Source: Streptomyces sp. T12 (GTDB taxonomy: Bacteria > Actinomycetota > Actinomycetes > Streptomycetales > Streptomycetaceae). Taken from it: DNA of 64,000 nucleotides. Every line of letters starts with the position of its first letter. Position 1 is the first letter of the stretch. Location: the NCBI RefSeq assembly GCF_028736035.1, contig NZ_CP117866.1:3038001-3102000 (forward strand), written 5' to 3'. A program made the translations under genes and the position numbers. Below the pieces are notes generated by a model. That model searched no databases and had not been told where the DNA came from. It saw only the letters and a program-made list of their open reading frames with translations. Shown here one piece after another: positions 43,646-51,605 of this stretch.

Positions 43646-45253
43646 ATGGCCGACAACGTCACCTCGCTGTTCCGCAGCACCGCGGCACACAGCCCGTCGA
43701 TGGCGGCGCTGACGCGTGAGGGCGGCGACGGGGCCGGTCCGGTCGACTTCTGCATCCCCTGCAACCCGTACTTCCCGACACCGGAGATGTTCGCGGACAT
43801 GGGGGCACGGCTGCGGGACATCATCACCTACTACCCGAGCAGCGCCGACACCATCACGGCCGAGCTGTGCAGCCTGCTCCAACTCCCGCCGCAGTGCGTG
43901 GCGATGGGCAACGGCTCCACGGAGCTGATCACCTGGATCGACCACCTGATGGTCCGTGAGTCCCTCGCCATCCCCGTCCCCACGTTCGGCCGCTGGACCG
44001 ACCAGCCGATGGAGACCGGCAAGCGGGTCGACATGTTCCCCCTGCAGGAGTCCAGCGGCTTCGCCCTGGACCTCGCGCAGTACGCCGAGTTCATCCGGGC
44101 CAGGGGCACACGGGTCGCGGTGATCTGCAACCCGAACAACCCCGACGGCGGCTACCTCCACAAGCACGCGCTCGTACAGTTCATGGACGCGATGGCCGAC
44201 CTGGACCTGGTCATCATCGACGAGTCGTTCCTGGAGTTCGCGGACGCCGAGCAGGATCCGTCGGTGGTCCAGGAGGCGATGCTGCGCCCGAACGTCATCG
44301 TGCTGCGCAGCCTCGGCAAGAACTTCGGCCTGCACGGCATCCGCTTCGGCTACCTGGTCGCCAACCCGGCGCTCGCGGGCATGGTCCGCACGATGCTGCC
44401 GAAGTGGAACCTCAACGCCTTCGCCGAGCACGTGGTGTTCATGCTCAAGAACCACGGCCCCGAGTACGCGCAGAGCCTCCATCAGGTGCGCCGGGACCGC
44501 CTCGACATGGCCAGCCAGCTCTCCGCGCTGCCCGGTCTGACGGTCTACCCGTCCCAGGGCAACTTCCTCTTCGTGCGCCTCCCCGTCGGCGCGGAAGGCA
44601 CCGTGGTCCGGGACCGGCTGCTCACCGAGCACCGGATCCTGGTCCGCGAGTGCGGCAACAAGATCGGTTCGTCCAGCCGCTTCCTGCGCCTCGTGGTGCG
44701 CCCCCAGGTGGACGTGCGTCGCCTGGTGTCCGGCCTGGAGCAGGTGCTCTACGGGTCCAGGAGGGGAGCCGCCGTACCCGAGCTGGGTACCGGGACCAAC
44801 TACAGCTCGGGTACGGCGGCCGTGGACCGGTTGGTCAGCTCCACCAATGGCGCGGGTATGCAGGGGCTCGCCGCGCAGGCCATGGGCATGGGGGCGGGGA
44901 TGCCCGCGGCGGCTCAACCGCAGCCGCAGCCGGCCGCCGCCGGTATGCCGATGCCGGCTCCGGTTCCGGTGGCTCCGGGGCCGGTTCCGGTGGCTCCGGC
45001 CCCGGCGCCGGTGCCCGCCCCGGCTCCCATGCCCGCCCCCGCCCCGCCCGCTCCGGCGCCGTTCCCCTCGCCTTTGGCGCCGGCTGCGGCGGCGATTCCC
45101 GGGCCCACCCCGCCGGGGGTGCCGGCTCGGGGTGGGCTTACGGCCGCGCAGGTGCGGGGTACTACGGGGCCGGGACTCGCCCCCGCACCGGCCACCGGAT
45201 GGCCCAACAGTCAGAGTTGGCCGAATGCGGCGGGGATGGGGCAGGTCGGGTAG
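43646..45253 (+). CDS. PLP-dependent class I/II aminotransferase with Pro/Ala-rich tail
   Basis: A 535-residue protein. Residues 1-370 form a fold-type I aminotransferase like histidinol-phosphate aminotransferase or CobD: GNGSTELITW (phosphate-binding region), CNPNNPDGGY, IIDESFLEFAD and the PLP lysine Lys225 in LRSLGKNFGLHGIRFGY. The Arg in FLRLVVRPQ suits carboxylate binding. Residues about 371-535 are a disordered-looking tail very rich in Pro, Ala, Gly and Met, not usual for this family. The substrate is unknown. It is preceded by a stem that could cover its ribosome binding site. Confidence 0.82.
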   Translation: MADNVTSLFRSTAAHSPSMAALTREGGDGAGPVDFCIPCNPYFPTPEMFADMGARLRDIITYYPSSADTITAELCSLLQLPPQCVAMGNGSTELITWIDHLMVRESLAIPVPTFGRWTDQPMETGKRVDMFPLQESSGFALDLAQYAEFIRARGTRVAVICNPNNPDGGYLHKHALVQFMDAMADLDLVIIDESFLEFADAEQDPSVVQEAMLRPNVIVLRSLGKNFGLHGIRFGYLVANPALAGMVRTMLPKWNLNAFAEHVVFMLKNHGPEYAQSLHQVRRDRLDMASQLSALPGLTVYPSQGNFLFVRLPVGAEGTVVRDRLLTEHRILVRECGNKIGSSSRFLRLVVRPQVDVRRLVSGLEQVLYGSRRGAAVPELGTGTNYSSGTAAVDRLVSSTNGAGMQGLAAQAMGMGAGMPAAAQPQPQPAAAGMPMPAPVPVAPGPVPVAPAPAPVPAPAPMPAPAPPAPAPFPSPLAPAAAAIPGPTPPGVPARGGLTAAQVRGTTGPGLAPAPATGWPNSQSWPNAAGMGQVG

Positions 45254-45263
45254 CGCCTTCTCG

Positions 45264-46697
45264 CTAGGCCGGGTTCAGGCGCCACTGTTGGCAGGTGTTG
45301 TTCAGCCACGTCCACTGGCGTACGTCCGCACCGTCCGCCGTTCCGCAGTTCGCCACGTCGGCCACCTTGCCCGTGGCCTGGTTGGCGATCTGGACGTAGC
45401 CGCTGTCCGTGGCGATGAAGCGGAAGCGCTGGCAGGTGTTGTTCAGCCAGGACCACTGGCGCAGGTCGGCACCGTCGGCGGAGGAGCAGTTCTCGGTGTC
45501 GAGAGCCTTGCCGCTGGCGACGTTGACCAACCGGTGGGTGTCGTCCCCCAGGTCCTCCAGGCGCCACTTCTGGTTGTTGCCGCCGCCGCACGTCCACTGC
45601 TGGACATTGGCGCCGTCGGCGGTCGAACTCCCGGCCACGTCCAGGCACTTGCCGCTGTTGCGGTTGACGATCGTGTACGTCGTGGAGACGCTGGACGGCT
45701 CCCCGGAGGGGCCGGCGAGGGAGGCGCCGAGACGGACAGGGGTGCCGAAGTTCGGGGTGCCGTCGGAGTTCCAGGTGAACTTCTGCGCCCGTGTCGTACG
45801 GCCGTTGTCGCAGCCGTCGCTCGCGCTGTCGTTGGCGTGGTAGACGATCCAGTTCTCGGTGCCGTCGGGGGACGTGAAGAAGCCGTTGTGACCGGGGCCG
45901 TACACGCCGTTCGCGTCACTGCGCTGGAAGACCGGTGTGGACTTCTTGGTCCAGGAGGAGGCCGACAGGGGGTCGGAGCCGGTGAGCGTCAGCTGGCCGA
46001 GCTTGTAGTCGGGGGTCCAGCAGCCGCTTCCCGAGTAGATGAGGAAGGTCTTGCCGCCGCGCTGGAGGATCTCCGGCCCCTCGTTGACCGTGCCGTTGCG
46101 CTCCCAGTCGTAGGTCGGCGTGGAGACGGTGGAGAAGCCGGTGGCGAGGGTGTACGGGTTCGACATCCGGGCCGCGACGATGTTCTGCGTGCCGCCGCCG
46201 GTCGCGCTGCCGAAGAGGTACAGCTGGTTGTTGATGGTCGCCACCGTCGCGTCCAGCATCCAGACGGAGTTGAGCTGGTTCTTGTAGGTGTACGGCCCCA
46301 TGGGGTCGGAACCGGCGCTCTCCAGCACATGGGTGCGCTGGGTCGGGTTGTAGTCGGAGATGTTCTGCCCGGCGACGTAGTACAGGTACCAGCGGCCGCC
46401 CAGGAAGTGGATCTCGGGCGCCCAGATGTTGCAGCAGCGGCTCGCCGCGTCCCCCTTCCACACCTGCACGCTGGGGGCGGTGGCGAGGCCGGCCAGGGTG
46501 GTGGACTTGCGCATGGTGATGACGTCGGTCCAACTCGTCGTCACCATGTAGTAGTTGCCGTTGTAGTACGAGATCCAGGGGTCGGCGCCCTTCTGGGTCT
46601 TGACCGGGTTGGCGAAGGAGGCCGCGCTCGCGGACGGCTGCCCGATCGAGAAGGCCAGCAACAGTGCTGCCAGCAGGGTCAGTAGGCGACGGGCCAT
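45264..46697 (-). CDS. Secreted GH43 glycosidase with ricin-type lectin domain
   Basis: A 477-residue exported enzyme. After a Sec signal peptide (LLTLLAALLLAFSIGQPSASA) comes a GH43 five-bladed propeller: the catalytic base Asp in QKGADPWISYY, an Asp in VWMLDATVATI and the acid Glu in TVNEGPEIL. The last 130 residues are a beta-trefoil ricin/CBM13-type domain with repeated QxW motifs (VQQWTCGG, LRQWSWLNN, VRQWTWLNN). Probably an arabinofuranosidase acting on plant polysaccharide. The start overlaps the upstream GH43 gene by 19 nt, so the two are coupled. Confidence 0.9.
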   Translation of the reverse strand: MARRLLTLLAALLLAFSIGQPSASAASFANPVKTQKGADPWISYYNGNYYMVTTSWTDVITMRKSTTLAGLATAPSVQVWKGDAASRCCNIWAPEIHFLGGRWYLYYVAGQNISDYNPTQRTHVLESAGSDPMGPYTYKNQLNSVWMLDATVATINNQLYLFGSATGGGTQNIVAARMSNPYTLATGFSTVSTPTYDWERNGTVNEGPEILQRGGKTFLIYSGSGCWTPDYKLGQLTLTGSDPLSASSWTKKSTPVFQRSDANGVYGPGHNGFFTSPDGTENWIVYHANDSASDGCDNGRTTRAQKFTWNSDGTPNFGTPVRLGASLAGPSGEPSSVSTTYTIVNRNSGKCLDVAGSSTADGANVQQWTCGGGNNQKWRLEDLGDDTHRLVNVASGKALDTENCSSADGADLRQWSWLNNTCQRFRFIATDSGYVQIANQATGKVADVANCGTADGADVRQWTWLNNTCQQWRLNPA

Positions 46698-47665
46698 CCG
46701 GTGCTCCAGTTCAGAAGGTTGATGCCCAGCTTGGGCGTGCCGTTGTCGTTGCCGTCGTAGTAGTGGTAGACGATCAGGTCGCCGTCGGAGTCGTTCATGA
46801 TCGACTGTCCGCCGGGGCCGATGACGCTGCCGTGCGACTCCAGGACCGCAGTCCCGCCGTTGTTCATCATCGAGACGCCGTTCTTGTCGACGTACGGCCC
46901 GGTGACGCTGGTGGCGCGGCCGACCTTGACCTTGTAGGTGGAGCTGGTGCCGGCACAGCAGGTGTCGTAGGAGGCGAAGAGGTAGTAGTAGCCGCCCCGC
47001 TTGACGATGTAGGGCGCCTCGACGGCCTTGGTGCCGGTCGGGCGGGAGGCGAGCGAGTACCGGGTGGTGTTGGAGGAGAGCTGCTTCCCGGTGGACGGGT
47101 TGATCTGGATCATCTTGATGCCGGTCCACCAACTGCCGAAGGACAGCCACCACTTGCCGTCGCCGTCGACGAAGAGGTTGGGGTCGATGGCGTTGTAGTC
47201 GCTGGCGGAGCTGGAGGTGTAGACGGTGCCCTGGTCGCTCCAGCTGCCCGGCCGGCCGGTGCTGGAGGTGGCGAGGCCGATGGCGGAGGTGTTCGAGCCG
47301 AACTTCGAGACCGAGTAGTACATCAGGTACTTGCCGCCCTGGTACGAGATGTCGGGCGCCCAGGCCTCCGGCACGGAGGAGTAGGTCGACCACCAGCCGG
47401 GGCGGCTGCCGAAGGCGTCGGCGCCCGCGCTGAAGGCGGTGCGGTCGGACGACGCCTTGCTGGCGATGCCACCGCCGGTGGCGTACAGCAGGTACTGGCC
47501 GGACGAGGTGCGGATCATCGTCGGGTCGTGCGTGACGACGGAGCCGGTGACCCGGCCGGGGTTGGGGTAGGCCGACGCCGTGGAGGGGATCAGGGCGAGG
47601 AGGGCGGCGGTGGGGAAGGCGAGGAGGGCGGTTCGTTTGCGGAGAGTGCGGCTCGTGCGGCTCAT
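46679..47665 (-). CDS. Secreted GH43 arabinan endo-1,5-alpha-L-arabinosidase
   Basis: A 328-residue exported arabinanase. A Sec signal peptide (LLAFPTAALLALIPSTASA) precedes the GH43 propeller. Catalytic residues: base Asp in VTHDPTMIR, Asp in YNAIDPNLF and acid Glu in KAVEAPYIVKR; the C-terminus has the family's YHYYDGNDNGTPKLGIN. It would cut the 1,5-linked arabinan backbone outside the cell. AAGGAG lies upstream of the ATG. A strong promoter overlaid with TTCGAA operators precedes it. The same arrangement of motifs is seen in the GH43 at 60539-61507. Confidence 0.92.
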   Translation of the reverse strand: MSRTSRTLRKRTALLAFPTAALLALIPSTASAYPNPGRVTGSVVTHDPTMIRTSSGQYLLYATGGGIASKASSDRTAFSAGADAFGSRPGWWSTYSSVPEAWAPDISYQGGKYLMYYSVSKFGSNTSAIGLATSSTGRPGSWSDQGTVYTSSSASDYNAIDPNLFVDGDGKWWLSFGSWWTGIKMIQINPSTGKQLSSNTTRYSLASRPTGTKAVEAPYIVKRGGYYYLFASYDTCCAGTSSTYKVKVGRATSVTGPYVDKNGVSMMNNGGTAVLESHGSVIGPGGQSIMNDSDGDLIVYHYYDGNDNGTPKLGINLLNWSTGWPVAY

Positions 47666-47699
47666 GCGGGTTCTCCTTGCGGGTGGGGGCATACTCTGC

Positions 47700-47749
47700 T
47701 CGATATTTCGAACAATGCTCGCAAGTTCGAACGGACCGTAGAATCGAAC
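47700..47749 (-). promoter_or_regulatory. Shared sugar-regulon operator, sites D1-D3
   Basis: On the plus strand the cluster has TCGATATTTCGAAC (47700-47713), AAGTTCGAAC (47723-47732) and GAATCGAAC (47741-47749). D1 and D2 are 19 bp apart, the same spacing as before the dehydratase gene, and D2 covers the predicted start of transcription; D3 lies in the promoter spacer. Confidence 0.7.
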
Positions 47750-47763
47750 GTCTTGCGCGTCAA
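47735..47763 (-). promoter_or_regulatory. Promoter of the GH43 operon
   Basis: On the minus strand TTGACG (47763-47758), a 17-nt spacer and TACGGT (47740-47735) form a good -35/-10 pair, pointing to the arabinanase gene whose start is 70 nt downstream. Confidence 0.65.
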
Positions 47764-47861
47764 TGGTTCGCGCACGAACCAGGTTTCGCTCAGGTGTGGG
47801 TTCCGGGGAGCGTGGGCCGTTCACCGGTCGGACGGTGGCGCCCTGGGGTAGATGTGGACGC

Positions 47862-49895
47862 ATGATGCCGCTGAACGAAGCCCGGGACGAATTGCAGCAT
47901 CTGCTGGACCGTTGCCAGCAGTGGTTGCGGATGGTTGAGGAGGCGTCGGATCTCCTCCCCGAGGCCGACGACCTGGAGTCGGAGATCGAACAGATGGAGG
48001 CCCTGAGCACCCGCGCCCTGTCGTCCATGCTCAAGGTGGCGCTGCTGGGGCGGCAGTCCTCCGGTAAGAGCTTTCTGATCAGCGGCCTCCAAGGCGGCCT
48101 GGAATACCGAAGGCTCATCGACGAGGACGGCGAACAGTCGGACGAATACATCGGCATCCTGCCCTCGTCGGCGAGCCCGACCACCGCCTGCCCCACGACG
48201 GTCATCCCTGCGGGGGACGATCCCACGGTCGACGCGGGAGAACGGGGGCTGCTGCTGGTCAAGTTCAAGGGGGTGGCCGGCTGGACGAAGATCGGCAAGG
48301 ATCTGCACCGCGCCGAAGTGGCCGCCTACGCGGCGGCGGACGGCAACAGGGCGGACCGCCACGCGGAGCACGTCAACGAGCAGGTCGAGCGAGTGCAGCT
48401 CCTCATCTCCAAAGCGCGTCTGCCGATAGAGCTCTTCGATCTGCCCGGCTCGGAGTCCGAGGACGAGGAACGCGACGAGATCATGTACGAGGCCTGGAAG
48501 GAGGCCGACTGCTTCATCTACGTGAGCCAGGCCACCGAGGCCCTCACCGCAAACGAACTGCGCCTGATCCGGGATCTGTACGCCCACGCCGTGCCCGCCA
48601 AGAAGCGGGTTCTGTGGGTCCTCTCCGGGATCGACCGGGCAGCACAGATCGAGCACAACCAGGCGGCCTGGAAGAACGTACTGGCCACCAACAACCAGTA
48701 CCTGCACAACCGTTATCGCAAGTCCGAGGCCTTCATCGGAGACGGTTTCCTGCCCGTCTCGGCGGCCTTGGAGGCCCAGGCCGAGTTCGAGGAGGCCAAG
48801 GGGGGCGACGGAAGCACGCTCAGACGCCGGGGCCGCATGGGCGAACTGCGCGACCGGCTCCAGGACCTGATGGAGTCCGGAGCCGGGCACAAACATCTGA
48901 AACAGGTCGGGGACGAGGCCGGCTGGCTCGTCCGGGGCAGACGGCGAACGATCGCCGACCTGCTCGACGTTCACCGTGTGACTGTGGACAACATGGAGGC
49001 TGAGCGAAACCGCCTCCGTGAACAGCTGGAGGGTATGGACGACTCCCTCGTACGGATGCGGGCGGAGCTGAACGACGAACTCGACCGCAGGATCCGCAAG
49101 GCCCAACGGCCTTTCGGGAACCTGGCGGACGAACTGCACCGGGGACTGGACGACTTGATCGACGCCGGCAACCTCAGCGCCGAGCATGTCAATGATGTCG
49201 ACGTCCGCCATGTCCAGGTCTTCAACGAGTGGATGACGGCCCCCGAAGGACCCGGCACGCTCTGGGAGCAGGAACGCGCGGCACTCGACGATAGTGCCCG
49301 TCTGTTCCTGCGGTCGGAGTTCGGCGAGGACACCCAGTCCCAGCTGGTCGGGCCCGAGCCGCTCGACCTCGACGCCATCCCGCTGCAGTCGGACGGGGAC
49401 ACCCCCTGGCGGGCGTACGGCATGGTCCAGGCGTGGGCGAACACCCTCGGTGTCGCCAGCCCCCTCGCCGGCGGAGCGGTATGGCTGACGACCAGTCTCA
49501 GTCTCGCCACCATCGCGGTCCCGGTCGGGGCGGCCATCCTCACCGCCATCGGTATCGCCCGGATCACGGACGCCCTCAGAGAGCGGGAGTCCAAGATCCA
49601 GCAAGCCCGTAAGGAACGCAAGGAGATGATCGACGAGCAGGCGAAGGAGGCCCGCACCGGTTTCGAGGAGATGGTGCGCAACGACGGCCGGCGCGTGATC
49701 GACGCGGCCGAGGAGTACCACCACCGGCACAGGTCCCGGCTGCGCGCGACGCTGGAGGAGATCGTGCAGCGCATCAACGCGGACGACACCGCCAGGAGCC
49801 GCGAGATCGTCGCGCGCCTGACGCCGGTCGAGGAACGGGGCCGGGCCATCGGCACCGACATCCAGAACCTGCTCGACCGCAACAGGACGGACTGA
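47862..49895 (+). CDS. Dynamin-like large GTPase with membrane segments
   Basis: A 677-residue GTPase. G1 is GRQSSGKS at residues 63-70, the G2 threonine is in CPTTVIP (111-113), G3 is DLPG (193-196), and the G4 position reads SGID (255-258), not the usual N/T-K-x-D. Long helical regions (about 365-430 and 570-640) flank a hydrophobic hairpin at about 531-566, the plan of bacterial dynamin-like proteins that bind and reshape membranes. No strong ribosome binding site is seen at ATG 47862 or 47865. Such GTPases act in membrane repair or phage defence in some bacteria; the role here is not known. Confidence 0.78.
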   Translation: MMPLNEARDELQHLLDRCQQWLRMVEEASDLLPEADDLESEIEQMEALSTRALSSMLKVALLGRQSSGKSFLISGLQGGLEYRRLIDEDGEQSDEYIGILPSSASPTTACPTTVIPAGDDPTVDAGERGLLLVKFKGVAGWTKIGKDLHRAEVAAYAAADGNRADRHAEHVNEQVERVQLLISKARLPIELFDLPGSESEDEERDEIMYEAWKEADCFIYVSQATEALTANELRLIRDLYAHAVPAKKRVLWVLSGIDRAAQIEHNQAAWKNVLATNNQYLHNRYRKSEAFIGDGFLPVSAALEAQAEFEEAKGGDGSTLRRRGRMGELRDRLQDLMESGAGHKHLKQVGDEAGWLVRGRRRTIADLLDVHRVTVDNMEAERNRLREQLEGMDDSLVRMRAELNDELDRRIRKAQRPFGNLADELHRGLDDLIDAGNLSAEHVNDVDVRHVQVFNEWMTAPEGPGTLWEQERAALDDSARLFLRSEFGEDTQSQLVGPEPLDLDAIPLQSDGDTPWRAYGMVQAWANTLGVASPLAGGAVWLTTSLSLATIAVPVGAAILTAIGIARITDALRERESKIQQARKERKEMIDEQAKEARTGFEEMVRNDGRRVIDAAEEYHHRHRSRLRATLEEIVQRINADDTARSREIVARLTPVEERGRAIGTDIQNLLDRNRTD

Positions 49896-49899
49896 CGGT

Positions 49900-50379
49900 T
49901 CACCGCCCCGCCGCGGGCCTGAAGAGGGCTGACCAGTACGGCACGTCGACCTCCGCACGGACGGTCTTGCCGGGCGGCTGACGGTCCAACACCTCCCAAC
50001 GGTCGGCGAGCACGTCCGCGAGGACGAGTCCGCGGCCGTGCTCGTCGAGGGGGTGGGGGCGCCGTACGTCGCCGGGTTTCGGAGGACGAGGTTCGGTACG
50101 GGTGTCGCTGACCTCGATGCGGATGCTGCCCGTCGGGAGCGACAGACGCAGCTCGAAGTCCCGGCCCGGGACTCGGCCGTGGGTCACTGCGTTGGCGGCG
50201 AGTTCGGCGACGATCACGGCGACGGCATCGGAGGCGTTGGTGCCGTGCGGGATGCCCCAGGCGTGGAGCTGGTTCAGGGATAGGTGCCGGGCGAGGCGGG
50301 CGCCTCGGGGGGTGGCGCTGAGGCGCTGGGTGAACGTACGTACGGTGACCGGGGGTTGGGGGGTGAGCGGTGCTGGCAT
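49900..50379 (-). CDS. HATPase_c (RsbW-like) ATP-binding protein
   Basis: A 159-residue GHKL-type protein like the anti-sigma kinases of Streptomyces. The N-box is IVAELAANAVTHG and the G1/G2 region is EVSDTRTEPRPPKPGDV and DEHGRGLVLADVLAD. It has no receptor domain. Together with the divergent XRE regulator and DUF397 protein it forms the WhiJ-type triad seen in many copies in Streptomyces. It converges on the GTPase gene, 4 nt apart. Confidence 0.9.
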   Translation of the reverse strand: MPAPLTPQPPVTVRTFTQRLSATPRGARLARHLSLNQLHAWGIPHGTNASDAVAVIVAELAANAVTHGRVPGRDFELRLSLPTGSIRIEVSDTRTEPRPPKPGDVRRPHPLDEHGRGLVLADVLADRWEVLDRQPPGKTVRAEVDVPYWSALFRPAAGR

Positions 50380-50447
50380 GCCCTCAATCTGGCCGGGTTG
50401 GGGGCAGTTCACCAGGTGGGCGGTGCGTACGGTGCGGGAGCGTACGC

Positions 50448-50485
50448 GGTTACGGGGTGGACAGTACTCGTAACTAGCCGTAACC
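50448..50485. promoter_or_regulatory. Inverted repeat between HATPase and XRE genes
   Basis: GGTTACGG (50448-50455) and CCGTAACC (50478-50485) are exact inverted repeats whose centres lie 30 bp apart; an extra CGTAAC lies between them. The right arm ends 23 nt before the XRE start. It is a candidate binding site for that regulator. Confidence 0.5.
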
Positions 50486-50508
50486 ATGAGCGCGGGAGGT
50501 GACCGACC

Positions 50509-51345
50509 GTGGTCGATGGTGTGGTGGGTACGGGTGGGGAGCCGGAGTCGTCGGACAGTCTGCGGACGTTCGGGGCGGTGGTTCAGGCGTTGCGAGAGCA
50601 TGCCAGCCTGAGCCGGGAGGAGTTCGGGGATCGGGTCGGGCTGTCCAAACACACCGTGGCCTCGGTGGAGCTGGGGCGTCGGATGCCGGATCCGACGTTC
50701 GCGGAGCGGTCGGAGGGGGTGCTGGGAAACACGGGGGCTGTGCGGAACGCGGCCAAGCATCTGGCTCGGCAGCCGGGGTTGGCGGCGTGGTTTCGGCGGT
50801 GGGCGCAGCTGGAGGGCACAGCGATCACTCTGTACACGTACGAATGCCGGTTGATCCCCGGGCTGTTGCAGACCGAGGCGTACGCGCGGACCCTGTTCAC
50901 GAACCAGTTGCCGCCGCTGAGCGACGAGCAGATCGAGGCGCAGTGGGTCGCGCGAGCGGAACGGCAACGGCTGCTGCGGGAGCGGCCGAACACGGCATTC
51001 GCCTTCATCCTGGAGGAGCACCTGTTCCGGCGGCACACGGGTGGGGTGGAGGTCACGCGGGGCCTCATCGACCATGTGCTGGAGATCGCTCAACTGCGGA
51101 ATGTGGAGCTCCAGATCATGCCGACGGAGCAGGAGACGCACGCGGGACTGGACGGCCCAATGCGCCTGCTAGAGACGCCGGAGAACAAGTGGTTCGCCTA
51201 CTGCGAGGGGCAGGAAAGCGGCCAGTTCATCGCTGACTCGAAGGTAGTGAGCATGCTCCAGATGCGGTATGCCAGGATGCGCTCACAGGCTCTGACTCTC
51301 AAAGACTCCACGAGCCTGTTGCAGCGGATGCGAGGAGACCTATGA
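50509..51345 (+). CDS. XRE-family regulator with DUF5753 domain (WhiJ-like)
   Basis: A 278-residue regulator. The N-terminal helix-turn-helix (LREHASLSREEFGDRVGLSK, VASVELGRRMPDP) occupies about residues 20-75; the rest is the DUF5753 ligand-like domain (LYTYECRLIPGLLQTEAYAR, RQRLLRERPNTAFAFILEEH, LQIMPTEQETHAGLDGP). The GTG start follows GGGAGGTGA with 6-7 nt spacing. Its stop overlaps the next ATG. In the whiJ system such proteins repress development until relieved by the partner; function in this copy is unknown. Confidence 0.92.
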   Translation: MVDGVVGTGGEPESSDSLRTFGAVVQALREHASLSREEFGDRVGLSKHTVASVELGRRMPDPTFAERSEGVLGNTGAVRNAAKHLARQPGLAAWFRRWAQLEGTAITLYTYECRLIPGLLQTEAYARTLFTNQLPPLSDEQIEAQWVARAERQRLLRERPNTAFAFILEEHLFRRHTGGVEVTRGLIDHVLEIAQLRNVELQIMPTEQETHAGLDGPMRLLETPENKWFAYCEGQESGQFIADSKVVSMLQMRYARMRSQALTLKDSTSLLQRMRGDL

Positions 51346-51605
51346 GCACCGGCGAACTGGCCTGGTTCAAGAGCAGCTACAGCGGCGGTTCCGGCGATGA
51401 CTGCGTCGAAGTGGCCCTCTCCTGGCACAAGTCCAGCTACAGCAGCGGCGGTTCGGGCGACTGCGTAGAGGTCGCCACCTGCCCCCACACCATCCACGTC
51501 CGGGACTCCAAGCACCCCCACGGCCCCCAACTCGCCCTCTCCTCCATCGCCTGGGCCGGCTTCCTCGCCGAGGTCAGTGTCTCGGATGCCTCCGTGAGGG
51601 CATGA
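51342..51605 (+). CDS. DUF397 protein with two tandem units
   Basis: An 87-residue protein that contains the DUF397 motif twice: WFKSSYSGGSGDDCVEVAL, then WHKSSYSSGGSGDCVEVAT, ending in VRDSKHP and a domain that fits the family's C-terminal half. DUF397 proteins act with XRE/DUF5753 regulators, and this gene overlaps that regulator's stop by 4 nt (ATGA). Most family members have one unit. Its last 32 bp overlap the convergent trypsin-NACHT gene. Confidence 0.9.
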   Translation: MSTGELAWFKSSYSGGSGDDCVEVALSWHKSSYSSGGSGDCVEVATCPHTIHVRDSKHPHGPQLALSSIAWAGFLAEVSVSDASVRA

